From: Spodoptera frugiperda
Taxonomy: Eukaryota > Arthropoda > Insecta > Lepidoptera > Noctuidae
Length of the DNA: 64,000 nt
Direction of reading: 5' to 3'
Assembly: GCF_023101765.2 (NCBI RefSeq)
Contig: NC_064216.1
Location: forward strand, 186,001 to 250,000
Below, one piece after another: positions 58,400 through 64,000 of the stretch; the stretch's first letter is position 1, and the number at the start of each line of letters is the position of its first letter. A program made the position numbers and the translations under genes. The notes below the pieces were generated by a model, which did no database searches, was not told the origin of the DNA, and worked only from the letters and a program-made list of their open reading frames with translations.

Positions 58400-60010
58400 G
58401 GCCATTAAACATCGCTCCTAACGTGTTTATATTGTTTATTATAATAACAAATAATCTTGTATCAACTCTATAACTCATGCTGTTTACTAGGCACTAGGCT
58501 TAGTTTCTTAACTGTTATCTCTTTATGTGCTATCTTATGGATCTGTATATTCTAAAATATGTAGGGTTTCTAAAGAAGTAACATTGGTGTCCCCAATTTT
58601 TTTATATAAAGTGGTTTTTAGTTTTATATAAAGCCAATGACATCACACAAAAATGCATTATGTCATTTTAGGTGATAGAGAAAAAATCTAATGCTTTTCA
58701 TACATACTTACATAAAATGAAAAAAAAAAAAAAATGCATTACTAAGCACAAAAAAGGAAAAATAATATGACGCGATAATTCAATAATGGTTACATTATAA
58801 TTATATTGTTATTAATTAAAATTTCCCAATTACAGAGAACACAGCACAATTAGTTCCGAGGGGAAATCATTTCCAATTGTTTCCTCAGTTTTTCATTCAC
58901 CATCACTAATTTGTAAACTGTGCAACAGCCTCCCAGTTGATAATAAACCTTAGTTACAAGACTTAGAGTGTATTATTGTGTGGTTGGTTGGATCACTTGG
59001 GTCCTTGAGGTCGGTCAGTGACCTGGCATATTGCAATAACTATCTATGCAAGTTTTGCTTTGAAAACTGTATGTTCATGCATGATGGGTGCTGGTAACTA
59101 GCTATTAATGGATTGCAACATATATATGTCTGTCTATATGTTGTTGTACTATATAGTGCGAGTGATTGCATTCAGACAGAATGTGACCTAGGTCAGTTAT
59201 CTATGCGCTGTATTTTATGAACTAAGCCATAATTTAGATAATTTATTGACATGACATAATGTTTCATTGTTTATTCCTTGAATGGTATACAGAGGTGCAA
59301 CTGTTGCTAGTTGCAGTTGCATTATTATACCGATTCTACAAAATTATCTAGTTATTTACTAACTTTTTGCGCTTTCCCAAATGGTGTAAAGTTTCTGTCC
59401 AATGCATTTAATTTCATTCCAATATAATATTCAGATTTTCTATATATTTTTAATAAACACTCAAATAGAGGGACTATGGCGAACCCTTAGAGCAATTAAA
59501 GTGCAAATTAAAAAAAAACCGATTCAATCACCATTTACATATTTCTATTACAGTGTACATTGTAACACCAAGTAGATGCCTCACTAACAACAACATGAAA
59601 ATCCTTCATGAAAAATAAAACAAAGCGCAATATTTTCAGTTAGCAACTGCGTTACAGCAGCAAATCTATTTCCATTTATTTATTATTTAAGTAGCCTTTC
59701 GCAATACGCAATACATTGTTGGCAGTTTATGTACTAATAACTTTAGTACATAGTTGCATTGTTTTATGTCGGTCGAGTTAAAATAGAGTGAGGTAGGTCA
59801 TCTACTAGGGACCTAGGTTAGGTACAGTTGTTGTAAGCTGATCCGTGATGTGGTCATCGTTCCTGAGTCGCGACTTATAAGGTTTGGTATTCTTGGAAGC
59901 ACTTCCAAAACAGTGACATGATTAACACCTGTGTTCTAGTTGTATGAGCCATTATGTGGTATATTTCTATAGGTACCATGTGTTACATAGTATATGCAGG
60001 CAGCATCAGC
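58400..60010. other. AT-rich intergenic stretch
   Basis: A-homopolymer near 58720-58735. Nothing else recognised. Confidence 0.45.
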
Positions 60011-60022
60011 CAGCATAAACAG

Positions 60023-60318
<296 letters not shown>

Positions 60319-60927
60319 TGACCGACATTCAATTCCTGTAGGTATGTCACAATCGTGTAAATAAAGGAAACTTTTATCTAAGTATAAAAGGAAGTTTGTT
60401 CAGGAATTTTCCGATTGGTGCAAGTAAAATGATAATACACTGCATTCTGTATGTATTTCCATACATTAGTTAAATAGTTCACTTGAAGTTACTCCGTAGT
60501 TGTTGTAATGGAAGCGCTGCTTTCCATATGAAGTGCGACCTCTATAATTTGATCCCTGTATTTGAACTTGGATAAAGACTTATTCTGACTTCCAATAGTG
60601 GAATAAGAAACTGTTTTTACCAGAATTCCAAAAAAATAACTTTATAAAATTGAACACTGAATACAATGAAAACTGGCCAAGTAGTTACTTATCTGTAAGT
60701 ACTGAAGGACATTGTTACAACATTGTTATGTAGTACCTAGACCTAGGTATATAGGTACTAACTATTAGCCTTCATATTACACGGTGTGGCTTACACAATA
60801 ATTACATGTTTTACGAGAAGACACGTAGAGACGATATATTGTCGTAGGTCACGTGGGTATATATCTAGTAGTTTAGTCAAGAAAATATTAGTATATTTCC
60901 TTGGGGGAATATTCTAGATATTTTTCT

Positions 60928-61115
60928 TTATGGTAAGCGATAAGCACCGCCCATAGACATTTGCAACATTCAGAATAGTCAAGTATAAGTGCACTACTGG
61001 TGTTTTAAAAAGGAATATGTTCTGGATTTTTTGAAAGCTATTACCGCCATCCATGGACACCTGCAATATCAGAGTAGTCAAGTATAAGTGCGTTGCTGGC
61101 CTTAAAAAAGGAACG
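60928..61115 (-). repeat. Family A variant, two tandem partial copies
   Basis: 'ccgcccatagacatttgcaa' with 'agtcaagtataagtgc' (60945-61000) is repeated as 'ccgccatccatggacacctg' with 'agtcaagtataagtgcg' (61045-61092). The 97-codon minus-strand frame is the translated repeat. Confidence 0.5.
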
Positions 61116-61149
61116 GTTGAATAAAATTTCCAAAAGATAACAGATATAA

Positions 61150-61262
61150 TCATCATCATCAGCCGAAAGCCTTCCCCTTGGTCCACCGCGTAGACAGACA
61201 CCTGCATCCACTGGCTCCCGCAACTCTAACGATGTCGTCGGTCCACCTAGTGGGAGACTAAT
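61150..61262 (-). pseudogene. LINE (RTE-clade) ORF2 C-terminal fragment
   Basis: Read on the minus strand, about 61254-61150 encodes S-P-T-R-W-T-D-D-I-V-R-V-A-G, then a Lys/Arg-rich W-T-K-G-K stretch. P-T-R-W-(S/T)-D-D-(I/L) is a very common C-terminal signature of lepidopteran non-LTR retrotransposon polyproteins. It is only about 35 codons, with no reverse transcriptase core, so this is a 5'-truncated insertion. Confidence 0.6.
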
Positions 61263-61959
61263 AGACTAACAGATATAATATATAAAATGTATTCTTACAA
61301 TTTGAGATATGAATTTGTAATAAACTCTTGATTTACCTAGATGTTTGCAACCAGTTCCACCACAGACCTGTGGATTTGTTTGAAAGATAAATACGAAATT
61401 GAAACAGCTATATTAGTATTCGAAATGTCTGTCTGTCAGTAGATCTGACAACTATTGAAATATACCTCGGTCCGGTGATCTCATAAGCCATGATATGCAC
61501 ATTACTGATTGCAGTTGGCAGCGTGCGCCGTTTTCTGACATTTTCTGTATAAATAACAAAACATTTTGAATACAGTTTTTTTTTTATATTTGTTATCTAC
61601 ATGACTTGGGTACCGTGTGTTTGTGAATTAGAATACATAATTATCAAAAATATTTTAAGACCATCGGTTCTTAAGGGACTACACAAAAGGGCAGATATTT
61701 TAAAACTATTAGACACGTATTTTTTTTTTTTTTTCTATTTCTCTCGGAAACAGATATTTTCGACCATATTATATTCATTTAAAATATCGCATGATGTTCT
61801 AAGCACATTTTATACTTAGAAATGGTGTAGCTAGCTTCCACTCCTAAACCTTATCTAAATTTGTTTTCTTATAGTGACAATATAAAAAAATAAGTATATA
61901 ATATTATTTAATTATCTAACTGACGGACGAAATAGATATTCTGTCATCATCCCTATTGA

Positions 61960-62052
61960 TAGAGACCGAGCAAAAGCTCTCTCGAATCAACTTGAACTTC
62001 TCTTATGTGGAGGAGACCCAATAGTCCAGCAGTGGACTCTCACGAATGATTG
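61960..62052 (+). repeat. RTE-type LINE tail fragment
   Basis: 'gagcaaaagctctctcgaat' followed by 'aatagtccagcagtggactc', a common moth LINE 3' end word. Confidence 0.4.
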
Positions 62053-62308
62053 ATGTGTGACATGACTTAGGTACTTTAAAACCACTGACATATCTGTGAA
62101 TAGATACTTAGGTATTAAAATAAATAGTAACAGTGATGGTGGCAACATACAAAGTAGTTTATGAGCAGTTACTCACATGTTATGTTCCGGCATGGTATGG
62201 CGTCGCTGTAAATTATTGTTTTGAAACATTTAATGAGTCGCCGCGGCCCAATATATTGCGGTAGGTCAGCCTTGCTGCCAGGCGATGTATACTTCGGTGG
62301 AGGAAACG

Positions 62309-62345
62309 TACATACATACATACATACATACACATACATACATAC
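62309..62345 (+). repeat. (CATA)n microsatellite
   Basis: About nine units, interrupted once. Confidence 0.85.
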
Positions 62346-62635
62346 TTGCCAATAACATGCGCGTACGCCGCTGTAACTAACAACACGCCTGAAATAACTG
62401 GCTCTGGAAAAATTTAAGAGGAAAACCGTTGGGTAAATGGGATACTGTTTACATAATATTATTACATCCGTACCAACTTTTGATTCAATGTTTTTAATAG
62501 AGAACAAGAGACAAGATTTATTAATTCTGTCTAATATTTAAATTTAATTCATACAAGCTCTGTGTATGCGTGGGCAATTAATTTTTTGACGTACATGTAT
62601 TTTTTACATGTATACGGTAAAAAAGTATCAAAACG

Positions 62636-62895
62636 TCACGCCTTACTATGCCCGTAGGGGTAGTCAGAGGTGCATATTACGGCACGTAATGCTTCTGTAC
62701 AATATACACCTACTTTTCACCGTTTGTGTTAGAAGTCTCATATAATAGGGGGTGAGCCTATTGCCATATACTGGGCACAATTGCGCAACGGTTGAAAAAC
62801 GAAAAAAGCCCAGGAATACTTTGCCTGGAAATCGAATCCGAGACCCCTTGTCCGGCAGTCGCACTTGCGACCACTCAACCAACGAGGCAGTCACG
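62636..62895 (-). repeat. tRNA-derived SINE, family E, near full-length
   Basis: On the minus strand it starts 'ctgcctcgttggttgagtgg' (A-box TGGTTGAGTGG), then GGATTCGATTTCC (B-box, one base off), then a tRNA-unrelated body with 'cagtatatggcaatagg', and ends near 'ctacgggcatagtaaggc'. Promoter spacing is tRNA-like. Non-autonomous; would depend on a LINE partner. The minus-strand 99-codon frame (62664-62963) is repeat-derived. Confidence 0.7.
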
Positions 62896-62899
62896 TACA

Positions 62900-63936
62900 C
62901 GGTAACAAAGTAATAAAAGTCGAAACGCAATAAAATAAATGTTATCTTTTGTTTAGGTAACATACTCGTACATATCTATTAGCCCCAGCTTTCAGGGCCT
63001 GAAGTTATCACATTACCACAAAGTTACATTATATACAACAAGTGTGTACATTGTATATACATGTGTTTAGTACTTCCGCGGTATGTGTCCATTGTTACCT
63101 AGGTTTATGGTCGCATGATGGTTGTGGTAGGTCAACCTTGGTGTTTACAGCTTCGAACCCGTCACGCCTGCATTTTACGACCAGCAATTACATATATACA
63201 TACTTATATACATAGGTACTAGTTTCCAAGTCATTGCAGAACAAAAATATATATTTTATGACACTTTTAGATGTTTATAGTTTGTTATTTATATGATAAT
63301 TCAGTCACGAGTCCGCGATTATTGTTTGCCAACCAGAAATATGTGTCCGGTTTTTATTTATTGCTCTTTAAATGCCTATTTAAATATTACTAGTGGTCGC
63401 CTAGTGGCCGAAATTCGACCATATATGATTTAATTTACAATACCACTTAACGTACGTTGAAGGATATTTTTTATTTAATTCAAACTCTTTTATAAAACTC
63501 TTTTCATATGAGACGTGAGAATATCATCGCAATGTCTATCGATTTTGACGTTTTGTCAAATACGATCAGATACTATGCATGTGTGTGTAATGTTTTATTT
63601 ATTGATTTAATGTACTTTATAAGCATTATTTTTGTAAAATATTAGCGCTATGCACTTCTCCTACACATAAACTATAAGTATACCAAATTTTATGCTCCTA
63701 CGTCCGCGCAATTTTCGTAAAATGTGGTCCAAAGTTTTTGCATCACGTATTAATATATAGATATAGCTAGGTAAATAACATGCTCGTTAGCGAATAAAAT
63801 GTGGAGGTAGGACTCGAGTTATATTACATTTGTTTCTTGTTTATTTACTTCCAATGAACCTGTATATTCATAATGATCTGTTAAACTGAAATATTCCAAT
63901 TCTAAACACCTGAAGTCCCACAGATAAGGCCCATAA
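62900..63936. other. AT-rich intergenic stretch
   Basis: Around 63640-63770 'ataagtataccaaattttat' and 'cctacgtccgcgcaatttt' resemble another degraded dispersed repeat. Nothing else recognised. Confidence 0.4.
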
Positions 63937-64000
63937 TAAGTGTGGGAGAGCCATGCTTCGGCACGAATGGGCCGGCTCGACCGGAGTGATACCACGGCCT
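63937..64000 (+). repeat. Poly-A retroposon, family A, cut by window end
   Basis: 'gggagagccatgcttcggca' and 'cggctcgaccggagtgatac' are the 5' part of the family in the same orientation as 57372-57663. The rest lies outside the window. Confidence 0.7.

Overview
The window looks like nuclear DNA of a moth, probably a noctuid or close relative. The evidence is the AT-rich intergenic background, the intron-containing animal gene with GT-AG splice sites, and many copies of dispersed repeats whose sequences I associate with Lepidoptera (tRNA-derived SINEs, poly-A-ended retroposons, RTE-type LINE tails, MITEs, a hAT fragment). The species assignment is inference; no database search was possible. 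There is no bacterial-type operon, CRISPR array, rRNA gene or canonical tRNA gene.

Only one gene can be identified with confidence. It is a REDD1/DDIT4-family gene (Scylla/Charybde homologue) on the + strand at about 18.1-20.5 kb. A TATA box and arthropod initiator lie 32 nt apart at 18134-18168. The 5' leader carries one short uORF. Three coding exons (18461-18512, 18994-19339, 19451-19535) join in phase into a 160-residue protein with the RTP801 C-terminal domain. A long 3' UTR follows, with AU-rich and GC-rich blocks. In other animals this family restrains TORC1 under hypoxia, energy stress and developmental cues. ACGTG cores upstream and an E-box/TGACGTG palindrome in intron 1 fit stress-responsive control.

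Layout: 0-3 kb holds a hAT deletion derivative with intact terminal repeats and an 8-bp target duplication, then a GC-rich block. 3.8-6 kb holds a SINE, a retroposon copy, a small MITE and two short repeat copies. 9.0-9.9 kb is a composite repeat ending in a nearly perfect 140-bp foldback. 13.8-14.25 kb (- strand) has two coding-like segments that join in phase across a very short putative intron. 18-20.6 kb is the REDD1 gene. 20.6-34 kb is mostly non-coding, with microsatellites, an 8-bp minisatellite and scattered repeats. 34-45 kb is repeat-rich, with a cluster of coding-like minus-strand frames at 39.2-40.2 kb and a tandem-repeat/foldback element at 44.6-45.4 kb. 53.18-53.49 kb (- strand) has an open stretch of 104 codons that looks like a terminal exon of an unrecognised gene. 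54-64 kb is mostly degraded retroposons.

Across the window, full CRE palindromes (TGACGTCA, seven copies) and near-perfect RFX X-box palindromes (three copies) appear more often than base composition suggests. They are the best candidates for distal regulatory sequence. I did not find a clearly new multi-gene system. The most unusual items are the two unexplained minus-strand coding-like loci, the foldback at 9.6-9.9 kb and the composite element at 44.6 kb.
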